From FEN-1250 sp039918615 (GTDB lineage Bacteria > Gemmatimonadota > Gemmatimonadetes > Gemmatimonadales > Gemmatimonadaceae): a DNA stretch of 21,294 nt. Positions 7,439-16,193 of this stretch are shown piece after piece; positions within the stretch are counted from its first letter, which is position 1, and each line of letters begins with the position of its first letter. The notes below the pieces were generated by a model that was given only the letters and a program-made list of their open reading frames with translations, ran no database searches and had not been told where the DNA came from. Location of the stretch: assembly GCA_039918615.1 (NCBI GenBank), contig JBDSHG010000184.1, forward strand, positions 1 to 21,294, written 5' to 3'. The translations under genes and the position numbers were made by a program.

Positions 7439-9223
7439 TCAGGGGCGCGCTCCCAGCGCATGAACGGCGTACCACGCGCACCACGCGAGCAACCCCGCGA
7501 GCGACGCATCGCCGCCGTTGAACAGCGCGCGCCCCTCCGCGTCCACCACCTCGGCCGCGAGGCCGTTGTCCAGCGGAGCGCGGCGCAGCCACTGGAGTAG
7601 CCCAGCGGCGTCGGGTCCCATCAGTCGCGCGCACTGCTGCGCGAGGAGATGCGGCTCGGTACCGACTCCCTTCACCGTGCGGCGATAAGCCGAATCCTGG
7701 CGTTCGATGGCGTCATACATCGGAAGCCAGTACGCGGACGCATACGGATCATCCGCGGTCTCCTGATGGCCGGCGAGATCGATCGATGAGGCGAAAGTCA
7801 CCTTGGCTCCACTCCCGACGGCAAAGTGCCGTTTGAGCGCCGCGCGTACGGCGTCGGGGTCCTCTACCTTGCGCGCCGTCTCCTCATCGAGCGTACGGCG
7901 GAAGATGTCGAGTGCCTGCGCGACGACCGCGTTTCCGTGCAGCGTGAACGGATGCGCCGCTGGATCGCCGGACAGCGTCACCTCGGTTCGGTAGAGCGGA
8001 ACGTGGAGATCGCGGCGCTCCGCGAGATCATCCCACGACGCATACAGCGTCTCAGCGATCACGGGCTCGTCGACGATCTGGTCATCGGCGGTCTCGCGGA
8101 TGTAGCGGTCGGTCGCGAGCGCGAAGGAGGCGAGCCCCTCGAGCGAGAAGCCGGGCTCGAAGAGGGTCCCGTCGAGATAGTGAACGCCGAGTCCGGGCGC
8201 ATAGCCGTGCAGCTCACTCGCGCGCAGGAGCAGCTCGCGCGCGAGCGATGGATCTGCGAGCTGAATTGCCGGAAGCGTCCACGAGAGCGCTTCCCAATCG
8301 CGCACGGTGATGCCGTGACCGTTCCACGGGGCGCGGCTGCGCACGAGATAGAAGTGCGCATCGTCGAGTGCGCGTCCCGCCGCATAGAAGTACGCGAAGA
8401 GCAGATTGCGATTGATGAGCCGGTCGATGCCATCGTGGCCGACGGTCTGCTCCATGCGTTGCAGCGCGTCGCGCGTGACGGTAAGCAGATCGCTCCATCC
8501 GCGGCGGCGCATCGCCGCCACCGTCGCCTCGGCGCCGTCGCGCTCGGGGCCTGCCGCGATGAAGAAGGCGACGCTCCCCTTCGCGCCGCCGGCGACCTCG
8601 AGCTCGCGACGCAGCGAGAATCGTGGAGACACCCCGGCATGCGTGTCGACGCGAGCGTCTCCGTCCGCCGCGATCGCCAGCGCGGCGAAGCCCGGCTGCG
8701 CCGTTCCCTCGAGGACGATCACCTGTTGCTCGCCCTCGATCACGCGGTGCGCATCGTCGGCGGCGCGGGGAGAGCGCACGCGCAGCTGGCGATGCCCGAG
8801 AACGCCCTCCAGCGCGATCGCAATAGTCGCGGGGGACGTGCCACGGTTCTCGATCGCGATCGCGTAGACCGCGCCGGCGAGATCCGCGTCGCGGCCGTGC
8901 GGCGCGAACAGCGTGCCGCGCACCAGGAGCCCGTCCACGGTGCACGTGAAGGTCGGAATCCAGCCGAGGGCGCGCTCCCAGGCAAGCTCGAGCGAGGCGA
9001 GCTCGCGCGGCGTTCCGTTGACCGTGATCGTTGGCCGAAGGAGCGGAGCACCCCGGGCCTCGAGGAAGTCGGCGGAGCCGGCGAACTCCAGCGCCGCACG
9101 GGCGCCGCGGTGAAGCACGCCGAGCGCATGCAGCGAGCCGTCCGCCGGGTGGATGCACGGGAGGGAGAGCCAATGGTTGCCGGTCACCTGCCACGGCATC
9201 GCGGGGATCGCTATCTGTTTCAC
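7439..9223 (-). CDS. Six-hairpin glycosidase-like protein, substrate unknown
   Basis: This 594-residue cytosolic-looking protein has no signal peptide. The N-terminal part (1 to about 250) looks like a beta-sandwich (AVYAIAIENRGTSPATIAIA, HRVIEGEQQVIVLEGTAQ). From about 260 the protein is helical and resembles an (alpha/alpha)6 barrel, as in amylo-alpha-1,6-glucosidase, GH15, GH63 and GH94 relatives. Relevant segments are HDGIDRLINRNLLFAYFYA, RAPWNGHGITVRDWEALSW (acidic residues near 309-311), HYLDGTLFEPGFSLEGLASF (351-366) and FNGGDASLAGLLAWCAW near the end. I cannot assign a glycoside hydrolase family or name the catalytic pair. The start is GTG at 9223 without a clear ribosome binding site; ATG at 9199 is an alternative. 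It is divergent from the barrel-like protein and separated from FadL by two hairpins. Confidence 0.65.
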   Translation of the reverse strand: MKQIAIPAMPWQVTGNHWLSLPCIHPADGSLHALGVLHRGARAALEFAGSADFLEARGAPLLRPTITVNGTPRELASLELAWERALGWIPTFTCTVDGLLVRGTLFAPHGRDADLAGAVYAIAIENRGTSPATIAIALEGVLGHRQLRVRSPRAADDAHRVIEGEQQVIVLEGTAQPGFAALAIAADGDARVDTHAGVSPRFSLRRELEVAGGAKGSVAFFIAAGPERDGAEATVAAMRRRGWSDLLTVTRDALQRMEQTVGHDGIDRLINRNLLFAYFYAAGRALDDAHFYLVRSRAPWNGHGITVRDWEALSWTLPAIQLADPSLARELLLRASELHGYAPGLGVHYLDGTLFEPGFSLEGLASFALATDRYIRETADDQIVDEPVIAETLYASWDDLAERRDLHVPLYRTEVTLSGDPAAHPFTLHGNAVVAQALDIFRRTLDEETARKVEDPDAVRAALKRHFAVGSGAKVTFASSIDLAGHQETADDPYASAYWLPMYDAIERQDSAYRRTVKGVGTEPHLLAQQCARLMGPDAAGLLQWLRRAPLDNGLAAEVVDAEGRALFNGGDASLAGLLAWCAWYAVHALGARP

Positions 9224-9332
9224 GTCGACCGTCGAAGGGGGGGCACGCGAGTCGGCGAAAGGCCGGGCGCGCCCTCAAACATCATCGCGCCGCTCCCTAC
9301 TGGCAATGCGCGCGATCCCGCATCGTTCAGGA

Positions 9333-9364
9333 GCACGCGATTCGGTTGATATCCGATCGCGTGC
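9333..9364. promoter_or_regulatory. Strong inverted repeat in a divergent intergenic region
   Basis: GCACGCGAT and ATCGCGTGC are perfect 9-bp arms around a 14-nt spacer. The spacer can extend the stem with CGG/CCG around TTGATAT if one T is bulged. It lies in the 209-nt gap between the minus-strand glycosidase-like gene and the plus-strand barrel-like gene, where both promoters should be. An operator for a dimeric regulator, or a leader hairpin of the plus-strand gene, are both possible. Confidence 0.45.
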
Positions 9365-9432
9365 GATGACAGTCTCCAGCGGCCCGCGCGCAATGCGCGA
9401 CCGCTTCAACTCGCGCCCTCTTCCCTGCCCGC

Positions 9433-10674
9433 GTGCCCCTTTCCTCGAAGTGCAGACGCAAACGATTCGTGCTGGTCGCCATCTCCACGGTCGCCGTGAT
9501 CGCATCGCTCGCTGCCACGGCCCGCGCGCAGTCGGTGCTCGGCTACGGCGAGGATGCAACGGCGGCGCCCGTGGGTGCGATTCGGATCCGGCTGTCGAAC
9601 GAGTGGGATCGCTCTCGGGCGATCAATAGCTTGCGAGCGACCGGTGGTGAGATCGATACCAGCTACGATACGGACCGGCAGTCGCGCGCATCTACCATCG
9701 GTGTGGAAGTCGGCGTGCTCAAGCGGTTGTCGATAAGCGTCGCCGTGCCGTGGGTGACCACGAAGGCGCTGACCTTTCTGTCGTCGCGACATGTGCACGA
9801 CTCGACGACGGCGCTGATTCTCGACACGCTGCTCGAGACCAGCCACAACGGATGGGGGAACGTCGAGGTGCTCGGCCGGCTCGTGTGGCTCGGCGAACCG
9901 GGACAGCAGGCGAGACTCGCACCGCGCGATGGTATTCACGTGCGCAGTACGATCGTGGGCGGCGGCTTCCTCGGCACGGGAATCAAGATCGATCCGACCG
10001 ACCCATTCGCCATCGGTACGAGCGACCGCGCGCGATCGCTCGTACTAGAGTCCGCGACTGATCTCACGGTCGGCACGCACTTTTTCGGATCGTTCGTCGG
10101 GCGGTATCTGAAGCCGATGTCCGACAACGCGGTCGTCGCGCTGCATCCATCGGGAAATTCGCTCGCAAACGACGGCGTGCCCTTGACGGCCGCGCGCGAG
10201 CTCGGGACGAAATACGAACTGGAGATCACCCCTCGCTATCAGTTCGGCAGGTACTTCGCGGTGGGGATGCAGTATCGCTACCATCACGGCGCGGAGGATC
10301 ACTACACCGGTCAGACGACGGGCACCGACAACGATGGCAACGCGGTCACCCTCGACGCCTCTTCGCTCGACGCGGGCACCGAAATAACCGAACAGAGGCT
10401 CGGCTTCGGCGTCGTCTACTCCGCGGTCGACGCGTACACGCACAATCGCTCGCGCATTCCCGTCGAGGTGACGTTCCAATACTCGAGGGTCGTGTCTATC
10501 TCGAACGAGCTGCCGAAGGAGTCGCAGGTGACGTTCTCGGTGCGACTCTTCCATCGGCAATGGGGCACGGAGTTCGCGCCGCCGGCGATCGTGAAGACCG
10601 CTCCCGCATTGGAGCCTGAGCCAGCCCCCGCGGCGATTTCCGCGCCAACGAACTCGACGCCGCCGAAGCCGTAG
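9433..10674 (+). CDS. Secreted, outer-membrane beta-barrel-like hypothetical protein
   Basis: This 413-residue protein starts at GTG. It begins with a basic n-region (KCRRKR), a hydrophobic core and an AxA cleavage site (ARA before Q33), so it is exported. The mature part is rich in alternating strand-like segments ending in aromatics (LSISVAVPWV, TVGTHFFGSFVGRYL, KYELEITPRYQFGRYFAVGM, EVTFQYSRVV, VTFSVRLFHRQWG), as in transporter-like or omp_OmpA-less barrels. A Pro/Ala-rich tail (LEPEPAPAAISAP) follows the last strand, so the usual terminal aromatic residue is not at the very end. No ribosome binding site is evident upstream of the GTG. It is divergent from the glycosidase-like gene and convergent with recN, whose stop lies 32 nt away. 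Function is unknown. Confidence 0.75.
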   Translation: MPLSSKCRRKRFVLVAISTVAVIASLAATARAQSVLGYGEDATAAPVGAIRIRLSNEWDRSRAINSLRATGGEIDTSYDTDRQSRASTIGVEVGVLKRLSISVAVPWVTTKALTFLSSRHVHDSTTALILDTLLETSHNGWGNVEVLGRLVWLGEPGQQARLAPRDGIHVRSTIVGGGFLGTGIKIDPTDPFAIGTSDRARSLVLESATDLTVGTHFFGSFVGRYLKPMSDNAVVALHPSGNSLANDGVPLTAARELGTKYELEITPRYQFGRYFAVGMQYRYHHGAEDHYTGQTTGTDNDGNAVTLDASSLDAGTEITEQRLGFGVVYSAVDAYTHNRSRIPVEVTFQYSRVVSISNELPKESQVTFSVRLFHRQWGTEFAPPAIVKTAPALEPEPAPAAISAPTNSTPPKP

Positions 10675-10706
10675 CGCGACGGACAACAAACGGATACGGC
10701 GACTGC

Positions 10707-12434
10707 TTAGCGCTTTTTCGTCAACTTCCTCCCGCTACGCGGAGCCGGTGACACTGTCTCGCGTTCGTGCGCGGCGGCGGTGAGGAGCTCGCGCGCGTGC
10801 GCGAGGCTGACGTCGCTCTCGGGGTCGCCGCCGAGCAGGCGCGCGACCTCGATGATGCGCGCATCGCCCTCGACGACACGCGTGTCGGCCGTCGTGATCC
10901 CGCCGCGCGCGCCCTTCTCGACCACGATGTGATGGTGCGCGCGCGCGGCGATCTGCGGTAAGTGCGTGATCGCCAACACCTGATGATGCTTCGCGACGCG
11001 ACGCATCGTGTCGCCCACCTGCAGCCCGATCTTCCCTCCGATACCGGCGTCCACCTCGTCGAAGACAAGCGTCGGAACGCGATCGAGACGGGCGAGAATT
11101 GTTTTGAGCGCAAGCATCACGCGTGAGAGCTCGCCGCCGGACGCCACGCGCGCGAGCGGGCGCGACTCGTGCCCGCGGTTGAGCGCGATGCGCAGCTCGA
11201 TGTCCTCCGCACCCACGGCGCCGATTTCCGGACGGGCGCGGAGATGCACGTCGAGATGTCCGTCCGGCATGCCAAGCTCCGGAAGCACGGCGTCGACCTC
11301 GGTGGCGAGCCGCGCCGCCGCATCACGCCGCATCGCGGTGAGCTCGGCCGCCACCGCCGAGAGAGAGAGCTGCACCTCGCGATGGCGCTTCTCGAGCTGT
11401 TTGACATCGACCGCTCCGCTATCCACGAGATCGAGCTCCGTCCGCGCGACCCGCGCCGTCTCGGTCACCGCCTCGAGCGACGGACCGTACTTCTTGGTCA
11501 GCCGAAAGAGGAGATCCCGGCGGCGCTGCACCTCGGCCAGCCTCACAGGGTCCAGGTCGACCGCTTCTTCGTACTCATCGAGCTCGCGTGCGAGCTCCTG
11601 CAGTGAATAGTACGCGCCGTCGTACAGCTCCTGCAGCCGCAAGAGCGACGCATCGATGCGCTGAATGGCGGCGAGCGAGCGCTGCATGTGCCCGAGACTC
11701 TCGAGCACCGCGCCCTCCTGCCCTTCGAGAATCCCTGCCAGCCCGGATGCCAGAGACTTCAGCTCCTCCGCATGCTCGAGCCGGCGTGACTCCTCCTCGA
11801 GCGAGACATCCTCTCCCGCCTTGAGCTGCGCCTCGTCGATCTCCGCGACGAGATGCCGCAGATAATCGGCACGGCGCTCGGCGTCCGCTTTGCGCGCGAT
11901 GAGCGATTGCATCTCCCGTGCGATCGCCAGCACTTCCTCGTGGGTCGCACGCACGCGCGCGGCCGTCGGCGTAGCCGCTCCGAAGGCGTCCAGGATTGCG
12001 CGCTGCGACTCCTCGTCGAGCAACGTCTGCGCCTCGTGCTGGCCGTGCAGGCTCACCAGCGCGCGTCCAACGTCGGCGAGCACGGCGGCCGTCGTCGTCG
12101 CGCTGTTGATCCAGGCGCGGCTGCGGCCGCTCGAGACGATCTCGCGACGGAGTACGATCGTAGTCGGATCATCGACGTCGACCCCGCGCGCGTCGAGCAG
12201 TGCGATGAGCTCCCTGTCGCCCGATGCATCGAAGATTCCCTCCACCGACGCTTTCTCCGCGCCGGTGCGGATCAGGTCGGCCGTGCCGCGCTCGCCGAGG
12301 AGAAAACCGAGCGCGCCGACAATGATCGACTTCCCCGCACCCGTCTCGCCGGTGAGAACGTTGAAGCCCGGCGCGAGCGGCAGCGTGAGCGAGTCGATGA
12401 TCGCGAAGTTCCGAATGCGCAGCTCAGTCAGCAT
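10707..12434 (-). CDS. recN: DNA repair protein RecN
   Basis: This 575-residue SMC-like ATPase acts in recombinational repair of double-strand breaks. Walker A GETGAGKS is at 29-36, close to the characteristic start MLTELRIRNFAIID. The middle is coiled coil (about 160-370, Glu/Arg/Leu rich). The ABC signature ASGGELS is at 431-437 and Walker B TLVFDEVDAGIGG starts at 455, followed by the RecN-typical QVLAITHLPQIAA. The frame is open upstream to 12593, but that extension runs inside nadK and is not RecN-like. The ATG at 12434 lies 3 nt after AAGGAGG, a short spacing. It overlaps the nadK stop by 11 nt and is the last gene of the long minus-strand run. Confidence 0.97.
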   Translation of the reverse strand: MLTELRIRNFAIIDSLTLPLAPGFNVLTGETGAGKSIIVGALGFLLGERGTADLIRTGAEKASVEGIFDASGDRELIALLDARGVDVDDPTTIVLRREIVSSGRSRAWINSATTTAAVLADVGRALVSLHGQHEAQTLLDEESQRAILDAFGAATPTAARVRATHEEVLAIAREMQSLIARKADAERRADYLRHLVAEIDEAQLKAGEDVSLEEESRRLEHAEELKSLASGLAGILEGQEGAVLESLGHMQRSLAAIQRIDASLLRLQELYDGAYYSLQELARELDEYEEAVDLDPVRLAEVQRRRDLLFRLTKKYGPSLEAVTETARVARTELDLVDSGAVDVKQLEKRHREVQLSLSAVAAELTAMRRDAAARLATEVDAVLPELGMPDGHLDVHLRARPEIGAVGAEDIELRIALNRGHESRPLARVASGGELSRVMLALKTILARLDRVPTLVFDEVDAGIGGKIGLQVGDTMRRVAKHHQVLAITHLPQIAARAHHHIVVEKGARGGITTADTRVVEGDARIIEVARLLGGDPESDVSLAHARELLTAAAHERETVSPAPRSGRKLTKKR

Positions 12435-13293
12435 CCGCCTCCTTGTCGCGCTCGCGGAGTCCCCCCCATCCCAGCTTGCGCCGCATGCGGGAGAAGAACG
12501 TTCCATCGCGGAAGGTGACGACCAGCACGGGCTTGTCCGCACGCCGCACGGTGAGCGTGTCGCCCGGAAAGAAGGTCGCGCCCACCTGGCCATCGATCGT
12601 CACCAAAAGCTCGTCCGGGCCATCATCCACCTGCACCGTCACCTCGGCGTGCGGCGGCAGCACGACTGGGCGGATCGCGAGCGTGTGCGGCGAGATCGGC
12701 GTGAGGATCAGCGACTCGACGGTGGGAACCACGATCGGTCCGCCTGCCGAGAGGTTGTACCCCGTCGAGCCAGTGGGCGACGAGATGATGATCCCGTCCG
12801 CCGCGTACGCGCTCATGAGCTCACCGTTCACCGACGCGCGCATGGTGAACACGCGCGCGAAGCCGCCCTTGTGCAGCACGACGTCGTTGAGCGCGCGCCA
12901 CCGCGGCTCGGAGTGGCGCGTCGTCCACGCCTCGAGCGTCATTCGCTTCTGCACGAGATAGTCGCCAGCGGCGAGCCGCTGTAGGGCGAGCTCCATGTCC
13001 TCGCGTGCGCAGGCAGTGAGAAAGCCCAGGCGGCCAAGATTGACGCCGAGCACCGGGATCTGCCGCCCGGCGACCAGACGCGCGCCGCGTAGCATCGTGC
13101 CGTCGCCGCCGAGCGTCAGCAGCGCGTCGATCTGCGCGGGATCGCTGAGCATCTCGGCCCGGCTCACGACGGCGTGCAGCTCCTCCTCGAACACAGGTGT
13201 GATTTGCAGCGGCGGCGCGACCGCGATGAGGCGTTCCAGAACCGCAGGAAGCCCATCGTAGCTCAGGTTGCCGATCACCCCGAGTCGAATCAC
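12424..13293 (-). CDS. nadK: NAD kinase
   Basis: This 289-residue protein phosphorylates NAD to NADP. It shows the diagnostic GGDGTML at 62-68 with catalytic Asp64, then NLGRLGFL, the NAD-binding ALNDVVLHK, and the conserved ADGIIISSPTGSTGYNLSAGG. Length matches the family. It starts at GTG, and the last base of its GTG and the following base are part of the dxs TGA (4-nt overlap), so the two are probably translationally coupled. NADPH is needed by Dxr and FolD-linked reactions, so its place in this run is sensible. Confidence 0.97.
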   Translation of the reverse strand: MIRLGVIGNLSYDGLPAVLERLIAVAPPLQITPVFEEELHAVVSRAEMLSDPAQIDALLTLGGDGTMLRGARLVAGRQIPVLGVNLGRLGFLTACAREDMELALQRLAAGDYLVQKRMTLEAWTTRHSEPRWRALNDVVLHKGGFARVFTMRASVNGELMSAYAADGIIISSPTGSTGYNLSAGGPIVVPTVESLILTPISPHTLAIRPVVLPPHAEVTVQVDDGPDELLVTIDGQVGATFFPGDTLTVRRADKPVLVVTFRDGTFFSRMRRKLGWGGLRERDKEADAD

Positions 13294-15182
13294 CCGGCGA
13301 CCGCTTCCGTCTCGAGCAGTGCGCGCACGCGACGTGCGATTCCCGGCGCATCGAGTCCGGTGAGCGCGAGCTGCACCCTGCGAGGCGCCTGCTCGATGTA
13401 GCGATCGGGCACGCCATGCACGCCGACGCGAACCGACGGATCGATCTGCCCGATCACCGTCGCCATGTATGCGCCGAAGCCGTTGACAATCGTCCCCTCC
13501 TCCACGACGAGCACGTGCGGATGCTGGCCGACGACTGCCGTGAGCGTCACCTCATCAAACGGCTTCATGAAGCGGCAATTCACGACCGTGAGATCGAGAC
13601 CATCCGCGGCGAGCTCCTCGGCCGCTGCCAGCGCGGGAAGCACCATCGTGCCCACCGCGAGTATCGCAACGTCGCGTCCCTGGCGCAGCACCTCCCAGGT
13701 GCCGAAGGGGACGGCGGGGATCTCCGTGGCAGCGATCGGAACGTCCGGCGACACATCGCGCGGATAGCGCAGGCACAGCGGGCCCTTGTCGTAGGCGAGG
13801 CCGGTACGCACGAGCCCGAGCATCTCGGTGCCGTTCTTCGGCGCGGTGACGACCATGCCGGGCACCGCGAGCATGTACGCGATGTCGTAGAGTCCCATGT
13901 GCGTGGGACCATCCTCGCCGACGAGCCCCGCGCGATCCATGCAGAAGACCACGGGAAGCTGCTGCAGCGCGACATCATGGATAACGTTGTCGTACGCGCG
14001 CTGGAGGAAGGTCGAATAGATCGCGACGACGGGCTTGATGCCGCGCGTCGCCAGCCCGGCGGCAAACGTTACCGCGTGCCCCTCGGCGATGCCGACATCG
14101 AAAAAGCGCTTGGGGATCGCCGCAGCGAAGACGCTCGTGCCAGTGCCCGCGGGCATCGCGGCGGTGATCGCGACCACCGACGTATCCTGCGTCGCGAGCT
14201 CGGTGAGTCCCTTGCCGAACACCGCCGTGTAGGCGGGATTCGCCACTGCGGCCGCCTTCTTCTGCTTTCCCGTGCTGGGGTCGTGGCCCGCGGGGAGCGC
14301 GTGCCACTTTTCGTGGTGCTCGCCCGCGGGAAAGCCCATTCCCTTCTTCGTGATCACGTGGACGAGCCGCGGCGTGCGCATCCCCTTCACCGCCGTGAAG
14401 GTGTCGACGAGCATGTCGATGTCGTGTCCGTCGATCGGTCCGAAGTAGCGGAAGCCGAGCTCCTCGAACAGCACCCCCGGTGTGAGAAACGCCTTCACGC
14501 TCTCCTCCCACTTCCGCATGACCTGCCCAAGCATTGAGAGCGGGCCCGGGAGCTCATCGACCACGCTGCCGATTTTGCTGCGGAGGCGATTGTAGATCGG
14601 GTTACGCTGCACCTGCCCGAGGTAGCGCGAGATGGCTCCAACGTTCGGCGCGATCGACATCTCGTTGTCGTTGAGCACGACGATGATGTCGCGATCGGAC
14701 GCGCCGGCGTTGTTGAGCCCCTCGTACGACAACCCCGATGTCAGCGCACCATCGCCGAGCACGGCGAGCACGCGAAAGTCCTCCCCCTTGAGATCGCGCG
14801 CGGTGGCGACGCCGAGCGCGGCCGAGATTGCCGTGGCGGCGTGTCCGGCGCCGAACACATCGTACTCGCTTTCATCGCGCTTGAGGAAGCCCGAGAGCCC
14901 GCCTTCCTGGCGCAGCGTCTCGAAGTGGTCGCGGCGGCCCGTGAGCATCTTGTGCGGATACGCCTGATGCCCGACATCCCACACCAGCTGGTCGCGCGGC
15001 GTGTCGAAGACGTGATGCAGCGCGACCGTGAGCTCGACGACGCCGAGTCCTGCGCCGATGTGTCCGCCCGTGCGGGAGCAGGAGTCGATGAGCGAGGCTC
15101 GCACATCGTCGCTCACGGCGCGAAGCTCGTCGCGGGTCAGCGATTTGAGGTCGGCGGGGAAGTTCACTCGCGGAGAAGACAT
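13290..15182 (-). CDS. dxs: 1-deoxy-D-xylulose-5-phosphate synthase
   Basis: This 630-residue thiamine-diphosphate enzyme joins pyruvate and glyceraldehyde 3-phosphate in the first step of the MEP isoprenoid pathway. The N-terminal TPP domain has GGHIGAGLGVVE (His41), WDVGHQAYPHK and GDGALTSGLSYEGLNNAG (143-160), with NDNEMSI completing the TPP/Mg site. The central pyrimidine domain has the catalytic Glu in FFDVGIAEGHAVTFAAG, then DRAGLVGEDGPTHMG and LRYPRD, which supply substrate-binding Arg. The C-terminal transketolase domain ends normally. AEGHAV is unusual, as I would expect AEQHAV. No clear ribosome binding site is visible, and ispA ends 57 nt upstream. Confidence 0.97.
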   Translation of the reverse strand: MSSPRVNFPADLKSLTRDELRAVSDDVRASLIDSCSRTGGHIGAGLGVVELTVALHHVFDTPRDQLVWDVGHQAYPHKMLTGRRDHFETLRQEGGLSGFLKRDESEYDVFGAGHAATAISAALGVATARDLKGEDFRVLAVLGDGALTSGLSYEGLNNAGASDRDIIVVLNDNEMSIAPNVGAISRYLGQVQRNPIYNRLRSKIGSVVDELPGPLSMLGQVMRKWEESVKAFLTPGVLFEELGFRYFGPIDGHDIDMLVDTFTAVKGMRTPRLVHVITKKGMGFPAGEHHEKWHALPAGHDPSTGKQKKAAAVANPAYTAVFGKGLTELATQDTSVVAITAAMPAGTGTSVFAAAIPKRFFDVGIAEGHAVTFAAGLATRGIKPVVAIYSTFLQRAYDNVIHDVALQQLPVVFCMDRAGLVGEDGPTHMGLYDIAYMLAVPGMVVTAPKNGTEMLGLVRTGLAYDKGPLCLRYPRDVSPDVPIAATEIPAVPFGTWEVLRQGRDVAILAVGTMVLPALAAAEELAADGLDLTVVNCRFMKPFDEVTLTAVVGQHPHVLVVEEGTIVNGFGAYMATVIGQIDPSVRVGVHGVPDRYIEQAPRRVQLALTGLDAPGIARRVRALLETEAVAG

Positions 15183-15239
15183 CAGCAGTGGGCCGGAGAA
15201 TGATTCGTTGGAACCGATCGCATGGATGTCATCGTGCGC

Positions 15240-16193
15240 TCAGCTCGTGCGCGCGATCGCGTAGCGTGCCAGCAATTCGAGTGTCGCCGTTCTGAGCTCC
15301 GCGCGCTCGAGCGCGGCGCATGCATCGTCCACGAGCGCGGTGGCGCGCTCGACGGCGCGATCGACCCCAAGAAGCATCGGATACGTGCTCTTGCGCAGCT
15401 CGACGTCGCGTCCGGCGGTCTTGCCGAGTGCGGCGGTGGTCGAGGTGGCGTCCAGAACGTCGTCCGCGATCTGAAAGGCCAGTCCGATCGCATCTCCATA
15501 CGCGGTGAGCGCATCGAGGCCCGCGGCGCTCGTGCCTGCCGCGATCCCGCCGATGCGGGCGGATGCGCTGATCAGCGCACCGGTCTTCGCGCTGTGAATT
15601 CGCTCCAGCTGATCGATGGACAGCGAGCTTCCCTCCCCTTCGAGATCGAGCAGCTGACCACCCACCATCCCTCCGCCGCCCGACGCGCGCATCAACTCTC
15701 GTACAATGGCGGCTTGAGAAGCGTTGGGCAACCCGAGCGCGGCGCCGGCGTCGCACGCCGCGCGAACGGCGAGCGGCACCATCACGACGCCCGCCGCCGT
15801 CGCGATCGCGACTCCGTGCACACGGTGCGTCGTGGCCCGGCCGCGCCGCATGTCGTCGTCGTCCATGCACGGGAGGTCGTCGTGGACGAGCGAATACGCG
15901 TGCACGACTTCGATGCACGCGGCGAGCGCGCTGGCATCCTGCCCCCCGCCGCAGGCGCGATACGCCGCGAGCATGAGGATGGGACGGAGTCGCTTTCCCT
16001 GGCCGAGGATGCTGTAGCGGATCGCGTCGGCGATGGGCGCGGGGAGCGCGGCGAGCGCGGGGCCGGCGCAGAGGCGCTCGAGCTCGCGGTCGACGCCCGC
16101 GCGATCGGTCGACAGATCGATTCCTCCGGCCGGCACGGCTGCCACGGGCGCGCCGACGTCAGCTCTCGAAGTCAGCGAGCGTGAACCCGCCAT
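15240..16193 (-). CDS. ispA: Polyprenyl (farnesyl/geranylgeranyl) diphosphate synthase
   Basis: This 317-residue trans-prenyltransferase condenses IPP with allylic diphosphates. The conserved GQGKRLRP is at 64-71. The first aspartate-rich motif DDLPCMDDDDMRRGR is at 105-119 (DDxxxxD) and the second is DDVLD at 244-248, with GMVGGQ at 175-180 and KTG at 203-205. Both metal-binding motifs are intact. The usual GDxLLxxAF segment after motif 1 is replaced by AGVVMVPLAVRAA (about 134-146), so the GD pair is missing. The ATG at 16193 has GAGG 6 nt upstream and overlaps the xseB end by 35 nt. The N-terminal 30 residues are poorly conserved-looking. The chain length of the product is not certain; IspA is inferred from size and gene order next to xseB and dxs. 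Confidence 0.92.
   Translation of the reverse strand: MAGSRSLTSRADVGAPVAAVPAGGIDLSTDRAGVDRELERLCAGPALAALPAPIADAIRYSILGQGKRLRPILMLAAYRACGGGQDASALAACIEVVHAYSLVHDDLPCMDDDDMRRGRATTHRVHGVAIATAAGVVMVPLAVRAACDAGAALGLPNASQAAIVRELMRASGGGGMVGGQLLDLEGEGSSLSIDQLERIHSAKTGALISASARIGGIAAGTSAAGLDALTAYGDAIGLAFQIADDVLDATSTTAALGKTAGRDVELRKSTYPMLLGVDRAVERATALVDDACAALERAELRTATLELLARYAIARTS

Noticed and set aside
7826..9349. Plus-strand frame of 507 codons
   Set aside because: Antisense to the glycosidase-like gene. The protein is Arg/Glu-rich without patterned hydrophobic segments, whereas the minus frame looks like a folded two-domain protein.
10700..10720. Five-T run near the recN stop as a terminator for the plus-strand barrel-like gene
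   Set aside because: The run lies inside the recN coding end and no credible stem precedes it; only a 3-4 bp pairing is possible.
12434..12593. N-terminal extension of RecN
   Set aside because: The extension lies within nadK and precedes the family-typical start MLTELRIRNF. An SD-like AAGGAGG stands just before the internal ATG.
13416..14537. Plus-strand frame of 373 codons
   Set aside because: Antisense to dxs. Composition is Arg/His/Asp-rich and no motif is recognisable, so it is a shadow.
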